Positions 26,099-34,220 of a stretch of DNA of 64,000 bases are shown in pieces. The stretch is from positions 1-64,000 of the forward strand of contig DATAOC010000121.1 of assembly GCA_036265915.1 (NCBI GenBank), written 5' to 3'. Position 1 is the stretch's first letter; each line of letters opens with the position of its first letter. The translations under genes and the position numbers were made by a program. The notes under the pieces are model-generated. The model saw nothing but the letters and a program-made list of their open reading frames with translations, was not told where the DNA came from and ran no database searches. The stretch is from AR12 sp036265915 (GTDB taxonomy: Bacteria > Methylomirabilota > Methylomirabilia > Rokubacteriales > CSP1-6).

Positions 26099-27067
26099 AT
26101 GCGCGTCCTCATCACGGGGATCACGGGCTTCGTCGGCAGCCATCTCGCCGAGTGGGCCCTGGCGCAGGGCGCCGACGTCGTCGGGTCCGTCCGCTGGCGG
26201 AGCAACACCGAGCACATCGAGCACCTGCGCGACCGCATCCAGCTCGTCAATTCCGACCTGCGCGATCTGTCCTCGGTTCGCACGCTCCTGGAGCAGGCGC
26301 GCGCCGACTACATCGTTCACCTCGCCGCGCAGAGCTTCGTCGGCGCCTCCTGGGAAACGCCGATGGAGACGCTGCTCACCAACGCCGTGAGCCAGATGAA
26401 CCTCTTCGAGGCCATCCGCCAGCTCGGCGCCAAGGCCCGCTTCCTGGTCATCGGCTCCAGCGAGGAGTATGGGCTCGTGTATCCCGACGAGCTTCCGATC
26501 CGGGAGACGAATCCGCTGCGGCCACTCTCGCCGTATGCCGTCAGCAAGGTCACGCAGGACCTCATGGGCTTCCAGTACTGGAAGAGCTACGGCCTCGACA
26601 TCGTTCGCGCGCGCGCCTTCAATCACGACGGGCCGCGCCGCGGGGACGCCTTCGCGACCTCGAGCTTCGCCAAGCAGATCGCCGAGGCGGAGGCGGGGCT
26701 GCGGGAGCCGTACGTCGAGGTCGGCGATCTCAAGCCGACGCGCGACTTCTCCGACGTGCGCGACATCGTCCGCGGCTACTGGGCGCTGCTGGAGCACGGC
26801 CCGGCCGGTGAGGTCTACAACCTCTGTTCGGGCGTCGACTGGTCCATCGAGCGCATCCTGAACTTCCTTCTCGCGCACTCCAAGCTGGAGCGCGTGGAGA
26901 TCCGCCCGGATGCCGGGCGGCTGCGGCCGTCGGATGTCCCCGTGCTGCGCGGAAGCGCCGACAAGATCCGCGAGGCGGTCGGCTGGACGCCGCGCATCCC
27001 GCTCGAGCGAACCCTCGTCGACCTCCTCGACTATTGGCGACGGCAGATCCAGCGCCAGCAGCGCTAG
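26099..27067 (+). CDS. NAD-dependent epimerase/dehydratase, GDP-mannose 4,6-dehydratase/RMD-like SDR
   Basis: A 322-residue extended short-chain dehydrogenase. The nucleotide loop GITGFVGSH (7-15), Ser-Ser-Glu-Glu-Tyr (120-124) and the catalytic Tyr146-x3-Lys150 in SPYAVSK are present. ARAFNHDGPRRG is the GDP-mannose-type substrate loop. The SSEEYG motif and the short length fit GDP-4-keto-6-deoxymannose reductase (RMD) or a GMD-like dehydratase; a clear TSE catalytic triad for dehydration is not seen. It probably makes a GDP-deoxysugar donor for the glycan. The G-run directly before the ATG leaves almost no spacing, so its translation may rely partly on readthrough from upstream. Confidence 0.75.
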   Translation: MRVLITGITGFVGSHLAEWALAQGADVVGSVRWRSNTEHIEHLRDRIQLVNSDLRDLSSVRTLLEQARADYIVHLAAQSFVGASWETPMETLLTNAVSQMNLFEAIRQLGAKARFLVIGSSEEYGLVYPDELPIRETNPLRPLSPYAVSKVTQDLMGFQYWKSYGLDIVRARAFNHDGPRRGDAFATSSFAKQIAEAEAGLREPYVEVGDLKPTRDFSDVRDIVRGYWALLEHGPAGEVYNLCSGVDWSIERILNFLLAHSKLERVEIRPDAGRLRPSDVPVLRGSADKIREAVGWTPRIPLERTLVDLLDYWRRQIQRQQR

Positions 27068-27105
27068 CGTCGAGGCCTGCGCATCCCGGCGCACGCGCGC
27101 CGCGC

Positions 27106-28227
27106 GTGGCGCTGGTGCACGACTGGCTCACCGGCATGCGCGGCGGCGAGCGGTGTCTCGAGGTCGCCTGCGAGCTCTTCCCGGACGCGCCGCTCTACAC
27201 GCTGCTCCACGTGCCGGGCAGCGTCTCACCGGTCATCGAGCGACGCCGCATCGTCACCTCGTTCATCCAGCGGCTGCCGGACGCGGCGGCGCGCTATCGT
27301 CACTATCTGCCGCTGTTTCCCGCGGCGGTGCGCCGGTTCGATCTGTCGGGCTACGATCTCATCCTCTCGATGAGCCACTGCGCGGCCAAGGCCGTGCGGC
27401 GCCCGGCCGGCGCGCTGCACCTGTCGTACTGCTTCAGCCCCATGCGCTACATCTGGGATCTCTACGATGACTACTTCGGGCGTCGCGCGCCGCGGCTGAC
27501 GCGCTGGCTGATGCCGCCGGTGGCGGCCGGCCTCCGAGCCTGGGACCGGCGCACCGACGGCGTCGACGACTTCGTGGCGATCTCCCGGCACATCAAGGAC
27601 CGGATCGAGCGCGTGTACGGCCGCCACGCGAGCGTGATCTATCCGCCGGTCGACGTGGCGCGCTTCCGCCCGGCGCCGACCCCCGGTGACTACTATCTCG
27701 TCGTCTCGGCGCTGGTGCCGTACAAGCGCGTCGACCTCGCGGTGGCGGCGGCGAACCGTCTCGGACGGCGGCTCGTCATCGTCGGGACGGGACCCGAAGC
27801 TCAGCGACTCCGCGCGCAGGCGGCGCCATGCGTGGAATTCCTCGGCTGGCGCTCGGACGCCGAGGTCGCCGCGCTGTACGCGCGCTGCCGCGCGGTGCTC
27901 TTTCCCGCGGTGGAGGACTACGGCATCGTGCCGCTGGAGGCCGCCGCCGCCGGCCGGCCGACCATCGCGCTGGCGCGCGGCGGCGCGCTCGAGACGATGG
28001 TGGGACTCGAGGCCACCGGCGCCTCGCCGACGGCGGTGTTCTTCCACGAGCAGACCGAGACGGCGCTCGCGGACGCGATGCTCGCGCTCGAGGATGCGGC
28101 CGGGCGCTTCGATCCGGCGGCCATGCGCGCGCACGCGGCACGCTTCGACCGACCCGTGTTCAGCACCCGGCTGCGCGACTACGTCGAGACGCGCTGGCGG
28201 CAGTTCGTGGAGCGCCGCGCGTGCTGA
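27106..28227 (+). CDS. GT4-family glycosyltransferase (WbaZ/mannosyltransferase-like)
   Basis: A 373-residue GT-B enzyme when started at GTG 27106. Relatives begin just at the ALVHDWLTGMRGGE motif, so the Ala/Pro-rich 24-residue extension from TTG 27034 was not used. The protein shows SYCFSPMRYIWDLYDDYF, SRHIKDRIERVYGR, VIYPPVDVARF, YYLVVSALVPYKRVDLAV and PAVEDYGIVPLEAAAAG with an intact E-x7-E. This set is typical of mannosyltransferases next to GDP-mannose-modifying enzymes, consistent with the SDR upstream. The longer start is possible but looks non-coding. Confidence 0.88.
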   Translation: MALVHDWLTGMRGGERCLEVACELFPDAPLYTLLHVPGSVSPVIERRRIVTSFIQRLPDAAARYRHYLPLFPAAVRRFDLSGYDLILSMSHCAAKAVRRPAGALHLSYCFSPMRYIWDLYDDYFGRRAPRLTRWLMPPVAAGLRAWDRRTDGVDDFVAISRHIKDRIERVYGRHASVIYPPVDVARFRPAPTPGDYYLVVSALVPYKRVDLAVAAANRLGRRLVIVGTGPEAQRLRAQAAPCVEFLGWRSDAEVAALYARCRAVLFPAVEDYGIVPLEAAAAGRPTIALARGGALETMVGLEATGASPTAVFFHEQTETALADAMLALEDAAGRFDPAAMRAHAARFDRPVFSTRLRDYVETRWRQFVERRAC

Positions 28228-29609
28228 AGGCGCACTCGCGCGTGTTCGAGCAGCTGATCCTGGTCTCCGATCTCGTGCTCATCGCCGGCTGCTGGGTCGC
28301 CGCCTACGCGTTCCGGTTCCACGTGCTCCGCGTTCCGGACATCCCGCCGTTCGACGGCTATGCGCTCCAGCTGCTGCCGATCCTGCTCGTGTGGGGCTTC
28401 GCCTTCAAGGCGTTCGACCTCTATCGCCCGCACCGGCTCGCGTCGCACCTGTCGGAGTGGTTCGACATCGCCAAGGCGTCGACGCTGGGCGCCCTCGTGC
28501 TGATCACGCTGATGACGTTTGCCTTCCGCAGCTACGACTACTCGCGGCTCGTCATCGTGCTGTTCTGGGCGATGTCGATCGTCGCCGCCAGCTTCTCGCG
28601 CGCGGTGTTCCGCGAGGGGCTGCGATTCGCGCGGCGCCGCGGCTACAACCAGCGCTACGCCATCATCGTCGGCGGCGGCGAGCCCGCGACCGAGGTCATC
28701 CGGGTGCTCCGGCGCCGGCCCGACGTCGGCATCCGCGTGCTCGGCGTGCTCGGCGACAAGCACGAGCCCGGTGTCGAGGGCGCGCGCCGGCTGGCGGCGC
28801 CGGAGGAGATCCGTAGCGTGCTCGACGCGCAGCAGGTCGACATCGTCATCATCGCGCTGCCGCACGCCGACTATCCGAGGATCACCGGCATCCTCAGCGA
28901 GATCGGCGACGAGCCGGTGGCCATCCACCTCGTCCCGGACATCTTCAGCCTGGCCTCGCTGCGCGGGGGCATCGAGGAGTTCGAGACGCTGCCGATCATC
29001 CACCTGCGCGAGTCCCCGCTGTACGGGTGGAACCTCGTGCTCAAGCGCGCGTTCGACGTGGTGCTGGGCACCGCCGCGCTCGTGGTCGCGCTGCCGGTGA
29101 TGGCTGCCATCGCCGCCGTGGTGCGGGCCACGTCGTCCGGGCCGATCCTCTATCGACAGGAGCGCATGGGACTGGACGGCCGTCGTTTCCAGATGCTGAA
29201 GTTCCGTACGATGCGGCCGGACGCCGAGTCGGCGACCGGGCCGACGTGGGCGGTGCCGGGTGATCCACGGCGCACGGCCGCCGGCGCCTTTCTGCGTCGC
29301 TTCAGCCTCGACGAGCTGCCGCAGCTCATCAACGTCCTGCGCGGCGAGATGAGTCTGGTGGGGCCGCGGCCCGAGCGTCCGAGCTTCGTGGAGGAATTTC
29401 GCCGTCGCGTGCCGGGCTACATGCTGCGCCACAAGGTCAAGGCCGGCATCACCGGCTGGGCGCAGATCAACGGCTGGCGTGGGAACACGTCCATCGAGCG
29501 CCGCATCGAGTACGACCTCTACTACATCGAGCGCTGGTCGCTCGCCTTCGACCTCTCCATCCTCCTGCAAACGCTGTGGCTCGGCTTCAAGAACCGCAAC
29601 GCGTACTGA
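28221..29609 (+). CDS. Undecaprenyl-phosphate sugar-1-phosphate transferase (WcaJ/WbaP-type)
   Basis: A 462-residue polyisoprenyl-phosphate hexose-1-P transferase, GTG start 28221. The N-terminal third has four hydrophobic helices, followed by a Rossmann-like CoA-binding-type domain (YAIIVGGGEPATEVIR). The C-terminal bacterial sugar transferase domain has LVLKRAFDVVLG, LKFRTMRPDAE, RRFSLDELPQLINVLRGEMSLVGPRPE and the final IERWSLAFDLSILLQT. It initiates repeat-unit synthesis on undecaprenyl phosphate at the inner membrane. Full length matches WcaJ-family proteins. It sets the lipid carrier on which all the upstream transferases would act. Confidence 0.93.
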   Translation: MLKAHSRVFEQLILVSDLVLIAGCWVAAYAFRFHVLRVPDIPPFDGYALQLLPILLVWGFAFKAFDLYRPHRLASHLSEWFDIAKASTLGALVLITLMTFAFRSYDYSRLVIVLFWAMSIVAASFSRAVFREGLRFARRRGYNQRYAIIVGGGEPATEVIRVLRRRPDVGIRVLGVLGDKHEPGVEGARRLAAPEEIRSVLDAQQVDIVIIALPHADYPRITGILSEIGDEPVAIHLVPDIFSLASLRGGIEEFETLPIIHLRESPLYGWNLVLKRAFDVVLGTAALVVALPVMAAIAAVVRATSSGPILYRQERMGLDGRRFQMLKFRTMRPDAESATGPTWAVPGDPRRTAAGAFLRRFSLDELPQLINVLRGEMSLVGPRPERPSFVEEFRRRVPGYMLRHKVKAGITGWAQINGWRGNTSIERRIEYDLYYIERWSLAFDLSILLQTLWLGFKNRNAY

Positions 29610-30838
29610 CGCTGGGCGCCGGCGGCGCCGCCCTCGGCGAGCGGCTCGGCGGCGCACGCGGCGTGGCGCTGGCGCTGCTGGTGATCGGGCTCGCCGCGTC
29701 CATCACGCTGTCGGAAACGATGCTGATCGTCCTCGGCGCCTGGCTCGTGTGGCAGTCACTCCGCCGCCACGCCACGCTGTCGTGGCCGCTGGCGACGCCG
29801 GTGCTCGCGTTCGCCGCGTGGACGCTCATCGCCGCCGCGCTGTCGGGCGAGCCGCGCACCAGCCTTGCCGCGGCGCGGCCGCTGTTCCTGCTCGCCACGC
29901 TCTGGGTCGTCGTGAACGCGATCGGTACGGCGGCGCGCGCGAGGTGGTTCGCGGGCGCGCTCTTCGCCGCGCTCGTTGCCGTCTCCGCGCTGTCGATCGT
30001 GCAGGTGCAGACGTGCAGCGCCGACCGACTCTACGCGAAGGCCGTGGGCCTTCCGCCCGTGCTCGGCTCGTTCTTCAGCAAGTGCGAGCGGGCGCACGGG
30101 TTCTTCAGCATCTACATGACCCTGGCGGGCGTGCTCACGATCGTGCTGACTCTGATGCTGCCGCGGCTGCCGACGCTGCGTCACCGCGCGCTGGCGGCGG
30201 CCGGCTGGGTCGTGGGTGCGCTGGCCCTGGCTCTCACGCTGGTGCGCGGCGCCTGGCTCGGCTTCGGGGCCGGCGTGCTCCTTCTCGCCGGCACCATGCG
30301 GCGTCAGGTGGTCGTCTTTGCGGGCGTGCTGGTGGTCGGCGCCGCCTTGCTGGCCGTGCCTGGTGTCCGCCACCGAGCGGCGTCCATGGCGGATCCCGGC
30401 GATCCAACCGCGCGCGAGCGGATGGCGATGCTCTCGGCCGGTCTCACGCTGCTGCGCGAGCATCCCGTCGCCGGGATCGGGCCGGGCGGTGTCAAGCGGC
30501 TGTATCCCGAGTACGCGCCGGCGTACGCCGTGCGGCGGCACACGAGCCATTTGCACGACACCCCGCTTCAGATCGCGGTCGAGCGCGGTCTCGTGGGCCT
30601 GGCGCTCTGGCTCTGGCTCTTCGCCGCGTTCTTCGCGCGCGCCGTCCGGACCTGGCGCCGCCTGCCCGCGGACGCCGCCGCTGACCGCGCGCTCGTCGCC
30701 GGCGGCATCGCCGCCGTCGCCGCGTTCCTGGTCGCCGGCCTCTTCGAGTACAACTTCGGCGACACGGAAGTGCTGCTGGTCGCCCTCAGCGTGATGGCTT
30801 TGCCGCTGATCGTCGAGCGCGAATGGGCGGCGACGTGA
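29576..30838 (+). CDS. O-antigen ligase/polymerase-like membrane protein (WaaL/Wzy superfamily)
   Basis: A 420-residue very hydrophobic protein with about ten membrane segments. The large periplasmic loop near residues 270-335 ends in REHPVAGIGPGGVKRLYPEY and HTSHLHDTPLQIAVERG. The glycine-rich piece and the conserved His match Wzy_C/O-antigen ligase proteins that transfer or polymerise undecaprenyl-linked glycans. The start at GTG 29576 overlaps WcaJ by 34 bases; GTG 29663 is a shorter alternative beginning just before the first helix. Ligase and polymerase cannot be separated from sequence alone. Confidence 0.82.
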   Translation: MARLQEPQRVLTLGAGGAALGERLGGARGVALALLVIGLAASITLSETMLIVLGAWLVWQSLRRHATLSWPLATPVLAFAAWTLIAAALSGEPRTSLAAARPLFLLATLWVVVNAIGTAARARWFAGALFAALVAVSALSIVQVQTCSADRLYAKAVGLPPVLGSFFSKCERAHGFFSIYMTLAGVLTIVLTLMLPRLPTLRHRALAAAGWVVGALALALTLVRGAWLGFGAGVLLLAGTMRRQVVVFAGVLVVGAALLAVPGVRHRAASMADPGDPTARERMAMLSAGLTLLREHPVAGIGPGGVKRLYPEYAPAYAVRRHTSHLHDTPLQIAVERGLVGLALWLWLFAAFFARAVRTWRRLPADAAADRALVAGGIAAVAAFLVAGLFEYNFGDTEVLLVALSVMALPLIVEREWAAT

Positions 30839-31356
30839 CCCGCGCCACCGAGCGGCGGCGCTTCGGCGCCGTCCGGCTGCTCGTCATGGACGTGGACGGC
30901 GTGCTCACCGACGGCGGCATCTACTACACCGAGCGCGGGGACGAGGTGAAGCGCTTCGACGTCCGCGACGGCCAGGGACTCGTGCTCCTGCGCCAGGCCG
31001 GCGTCCTCACCGCCGTCATCACGCGCCGCCGCTCGGAGATCGTCGAGCGGCGCGCCGACGAGCTCGGCATCGTCGAGGTGCACCAGGGCGCAGCCGACAA
31101 GCGCGCCGTGCTCGAGTCTCTGCTGGCGCGACGCGGCCTCGCCGCCGCCGAGACCGCCTATGTCGGCGACGACGTCGGCGACCTGCCCGCGATGAAGCTG
31201 GTGGGATTGCCGATCGCGGTGGCGGATGCGGTGCCGGTGGTGCGACGTCAGGCCGTGTACGTCACGCGCGCCCGGCCGGGGCATGGCGCAGTGCGCGAGC
31301 TGTGCGATCTCATCCTGGCGGCACGGCCACGGCGGGCGCGAATGCGGGGACTGTGA
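30823..31356 (+). CDS. kdsC: HAD-family phosphatase, Kdo-8-phosphate phosphatase (KdsC)-like
   Basis: A 177-residue HAD enzyme of the KdsC/C0-cap-less type. The nucleophile pair Asp23-x-Asp25 is in MDVDGVLTDGGIYY, GDEVKRFDVRDGQGL follows, and YVGDDVGDLPAMKLVG carries the late acidic motif. KdsC cleaves Kdo-8-P, but relatives cleave NeuNAc-9-P or KDN-9-P. With a NeuB-type gene in the same operon and no kdsA/kdsB in sight, either role is possible. GTG 30835, which overlaps the upstream stop as GTGA, is an equally good start. Confidence 0.85.
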   Translation: MGGDVTRATERRRFGAVRLLVMDVDGVLTDGGIYYTERGDEVKRFDVRDGQGLVLLRQAGVLTAVITRRRSEIVERRADELGIVEVHQGAADKRAVLESLLARRGLAAAETAYVGDDVGDLPAMKLVGLPIAVADAVPVVRRQAVYVTRARPGHGAVRELCDLILAARPRRARMRGL

Positions 31357-32462
31357 AGGCGACGCTGTCAGCCGTTGCGACGCGGCTCGGCGTCGTCGGC
31401 GCCAGCCTGGCCGTCGCCCTGCTGCTCGCCGAGATGACCGTCCGATGGCTCGAGCCCCAGCCGCTGCAGCATATTCAGCTCGACGACGCGCTGTACTTCG
31501 TGAACCAGCCGGCGGCGCGATTCACCTACGCGCGCGCCGGGGAGTATTCGATTCCGGTGACGTTCAACGCCTGGGGATTTCGCGGCCCCGTCCCCGAGAC
31601 GCCCGCGGCGCCCGGAACCCTGCGGATCCTGCTGGTCGGCGACTCGCAGACGGAGGGACTGCAAGTGGCGTTCGACCAGACGTACGGTTCGGTGCTGCGA
31701 CGCGAGCTCGAGGCGGCGCTGCCGGGCCGGCGCGTCGAGGTGGTGAATCTGGCCGTCTCCGCGTACGGAACGCATCAGGAGCTGCTGACGCTGAAGCGCT
31801 ATGGAGAGCGTGTGAAGCCGGACTGGGTGATTCTCGGCTTCTATCCCGACAACGATCTCGCCGACAACGTGCGGCTGCCGCTCGTCACGGAAGACGCGGG
31901 CGGCGTGCGCCTCGTCGCACATCGGTTCTCGCCGCTGCATCGCCTCGTCCTCGGCACCAAGGTGTCAATCGCGCGCATGAGTCATCTCTACGTGTTCACG
32001 ACCGTGCGTCTGAAGGCCCTGGTGTCGACGCCGCTGCTGTCGCAGGTCGGCATCCTGGAGCGGCGGGCGCCGTCGATTGCTGTGGTCGATCCCGCGCCGT
32101 CGGAGGAGAGCCGTCGTGCGTACCGCATGACCGAAGCGCTCGTGCGGATGACCCGCGCGGAGGCGCACCGCCTCGGCTCCGAGCTTCTCGTCCTGACGAT
32201 TCCCTCCAAGGTCCAGGTGACGGAGGCGGCGACGTCGGGCGCCACGGACATGGACCGCCTCGAACGTAGCTTCGTCGAGGCGTTCGATCGTGGAGGCGTC
32301 CCTCACGTCGAGGCGGTGGCGGCGCTTCGCGAGGCCCATCAGCGTGGCCGTCGGCCGTATTTCGTCGTCGACGGCCATCTCAATGCGGTCGGACACCAGG
32401 TCATCGGCGAGACGCTCGCGCGGTGGCTTGCGCCGCGCGTGGGGCAGCCACGTCGTCAGTAG
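31353..32462 (+). CDS. Membrane-anchored SGNH/GDSL-type hydrolase
   Basis: A 369-residue protein starting at GTG 31353. A single N-terminal hydrophobic segment (about 12-28) suggests a signal anchor with the enzyme facing the periplasm. The SGNH block I is GDSQTEG with Ser98, and the catalytic Asp-x-His is VDGHLN near residues 340-343. Relatives act as esterases or acetyl-group handlers of exopolysaccharides (AlgJ/AlgX-like). O-acetylation or deacetylation of the exported glycan is inferred. It is the last gene of the plus-strand locus and its end overlaps a convergent gene by 7 bases. Confidence 0.78.
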   Translation: MKATLSAVATRLGVVGASLAVALLLAEMTVRWLEPQPLQHIQLDDALYFVNQPAARFTYARAGEYSIPVTFNAWGFRGPVPETPAAPGTLRILLVGDSQTEGLQVAFDQTYGSVLRRELEAALPGRRVEVVNLAVSAYGTHQELLTLKRYGERVKPDWVILGFYPDNDLADNVRLPLVTEDAGGVRLVAHRFSPLHRLVLGTKVSIARMSHLYVFTTVRLKALVSTPLLSQVGILERRAPSIAVVDPAPSEESRRAYRMTEALVRMTRAEAHRLGSELLVLTIPSKVQVTEAATSGATDMDRLERSFVEAFDRGGVPHVEAVAALREAHQRGRRPYFVVDGHLNAVGHQVIGETLARWLAPRVGQPRRQ

Positions 32463-33157
32463 GCGAGCGACGGCTCGGTCGACGCCCGCACGCGGACGAA
32501 GTAGTCCTTGAAGCGCTCGAGGTCGTCGGTGGAGACCATGTCGGAGACGAGGAAGCAGGCGACGTCGCGCTGCTTCCACACCCAGGTGACGAAGCCGCTG
32601 TCGCGCACCAGCGCCGGACGGTAACGCTCGATCTGCACGCGCGAGCGGTCGGGAACTTTCAGATCACCGCCCGGCAGCGCGATGTACGTGATCAGATGCC
32701 CGTCCGTGTCGCGGTAGTGGACGGCCAGGCCGCGCTGGCGCAGGAGATAGACTGGTTCCGCGCTGACGAAGGTGAGCAGGTCGTCGCCGACGAAGGTGCT
32801 CGACAGCTCGATCCCCGACTGCTCCTGCAGCCACGGCAGCGCGGCCGGAATGACCTGCGACTGGCGCGAGCCCCACATGAGGGCGCGCGAGTGCTCGCTG
32901 ACGACGGCGCGGAGCATCTGGTCCGACGGGTCGGACGGTACCATGCGCGGGAGCAGCGGCAGCATGACCATGGCCAGCACCATGGCCGTGGCCGCGGCCG
33001 CGAGCAGGGGCGACAGCCACGCGGGACGGCGCGACGGGGCGGGATCCAGCGCCTGCACGATGGCCACGCGCAGCGAGGCCGGCGCGGTGTAGCGGGGCAG
33101 CTCCGCGGCCAGGCGACGCCCCAGGTGCTCGTCGGCGTCCGAGACGTGATCGTTCAT
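32456..33157 (-). CDS. Membrane-anchored anti-sigma-factor-like protein
   Basis: A 233-residue protein. The ATG at 33157 overlaps the stop of the sigma-factor gene (ATGA), which fixes the start. Residues 1-38 form a short cytoplasmic part (HVSDADEHLGRRLAAEL) that could hold the sigma factor, but the HxxxCxxC zinc motif of classic anti-sigma domains is absent. A single transmembrane helix spans about 46-70. The remaining 160 residues lie outside and lack a named domain; they include SAEPVYLLRQRGLAVHYRDTDG and one cysteine (ACFLVS). It probably senses an envelope signal and releases the sigma factor. The call rests mainly on the gene pair. Confidence 0.72.
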   Translation of the reverse strand: MNDHVSDADEHLGRRLAAELPRYTAPASLRVAIVQALDPAPSRRPAWLSPLLAAAATAMVLAMVMLPLLPRMVPSDPSDQMLRAVVSEHSRALMWGSRQSQVIPAALPWLQEQSGIELSSTFVGDDLLTFVSAEPVYLLRQRGLAVHYRDTDGHLITYIALPGGDLKVPDRSRVQIERYRPALVRDSGFVTWVWKQRDVACFLVSDMVSTDDLERFKDYFVRVRASTEPSLAY

Positions 33158-33666
33158 TTCGAGTCGTAGTCCTTGAGCAAGCCGCGCAGCCGCTCCTTGG
33201 CTCGGAAGATGCGCGACTTCACCGTCCCGACCGGGCACGCCATCACCCGGGCCACCTCCTCCAGTGGCATGCCCTCGACTTCCGCGAGCAGAAGCACCGT
33301 GCGGAACTCCTCGGGCAGCCGACGCATGGCGCGCTCGAGGTCCGTGTGCGCCTCCATGGCGCTGCCCTCGTCGAGCGGCGTGTCGTGGAACATGGGCGTG
33401 TCCCAGTCGGGGACCCCGTCCTCCGCGATCGCCGCCTCACGCTCACGCAGCCGGTAAAACGTGAGGAACGTGTTCCTCAGGATCTGGAACAACCAGGCCC
33501 GCAGGTGGGTTCCCGGCTGGAACCGGTGGGAGAACCGGAAGGCCCGGAGGTAGGTCTCCTGGACGAGGTCGTCCGCCTCCGGCGGGTTTCGTGTCAGATA
33601 GACCGCGAAGTTATAGAGCGCGTTCAGGTGCTGGAGGGCTTCGCGCTGGAACTCGGTGTCGGCCAT
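33154..33666 (-). CDS. ECF-family RNA polymerase sigma factor (sigma-70 family)
   Basis: A 170-residue sigma factor with regions 2 and 4 only. Region 2 includes LYNFAVYLTRNPPEADDLVQETYLRAF and FQPGTHLRAWLFQILRNTFL. Region 4 has RAMRRLPEEFRTVLLLAEVEGMPLEEVARVMACPVGTVKSRIFRAKERL, a clean helix-turn-helix. The linker between them is acidic. Length and order match ECF sigma factors that answer envelope stress. It follows folK by five bases on the same strand, so it is apparently co-transcribed with folate and lysine genes and then with its anti-sigma partner. Confidence 0.93.
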   Translation of the reverse strand: MADTEFQREALQHLNALYNFAVYLTRNPPEADDLVQETYLRAFRFSHRFQPGTHLRAWLFQILRNTFLTFYRLREREAAIAEDGVPDWDTPMFHDTPLDEGSAMEAHTDLERAMRRLPEEFRTVLLLAEVEGMPLEEVARVMACPVGTVKSRIFRAKERLRGLLKDYDSK

Positions 33667-33671
33667 CGCGC

Positions 33672-34220
33672 TCAGTCCTCGAACCAGCGCGCCGGGTAGT
33701 CACCCGGCCTCACCGTGTGGTCGTCGGCCAGCTCCTCGACCATCTCGCGCACCGTCGCGTAGAGCGTCGGGTGCTCGAGCTCGGGGGCGACGTCGGCCAG
33801 CGGCCGCAGCACGAACGCGCGCTCGGCGAGCATCAGATGAGGCACGTGCAGGTCGTCGGGCCCGCTGATCACCTCGTTGCCGTAGAACAGGATGTCGATG
33901 TCGACCGTCCGTGGTGCAAACCGCCGGGCTTCCGGTGTCCCGGGCGGCCGCACACGCCCCAGGGCATCCTCGATGCCGCGCACACGGTCGAGCAGCGCCC
34001 GCGGCGGCAGGCCGGTGTCGACGGCGACGACACAGTTCAGGTACCAGCGCTGCTCGCTGCCGGCGCGGCCGGGCTCGGCCTCCCAGGGCTCCGACTCGTA
34101 GAGCGGGGAGGCGGCGACGACGTCGACGTCGGCGGACTCCCGCAGTCGCTGCACGGCCGCGCGCAGCAGCGCCAGACGGTCGCCCAGGTTCGAGCCGAGG
34201 CTCAGGTAGACGCGGGTCAC
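33672..34220 (-). CDS. folK: 2-amino-4-hydroxy-6-hydroxymethyldihydropteridine pyrophosphokinase
   Basis: A 182-residue HPPK that passes pyrophosphate from ATP to the pterin in folate synthesis. The protein shows the family opening YLSLGSNLGDR, YESEPWE, WYLNCVVAVDT and the diagnostic RRFAPRTVDIDILFYG followed by VPHLMLAERAFVL. ATG 34220 overlaps the folB stop. No folP or folE is visible in the window. The length is slightly above the E. coli enzyme (159 residues), mostly from a C-terminal tail rich in acidic residues. Confidence 0.95.
   Translation of the reverse strand: MTRVYLSLGSNLGDRLALLRAAVQRLRESADVDVVAASPLYESEPWEAEPGRAGSEQRWYLNCVVAVDTGLPPRALLDRVRGIEDALGRVRPPGTPEARRFAPRTVDIDILFYGNEVISGPDDLHVPHLMLAERAFVLRPLADVAPELEHPTLYATVREMVEELADDHTVRPGDYPARWFED

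Noticed and set aside
27034..27105. An N-terminal extension of the GT4 gene from TTG 27034
   Set aside because: The extension is Ala/Pro-rich without pattern, overlaps the previous gene by 34 bases, and relatives begin at the VALVHDWLTG motif.
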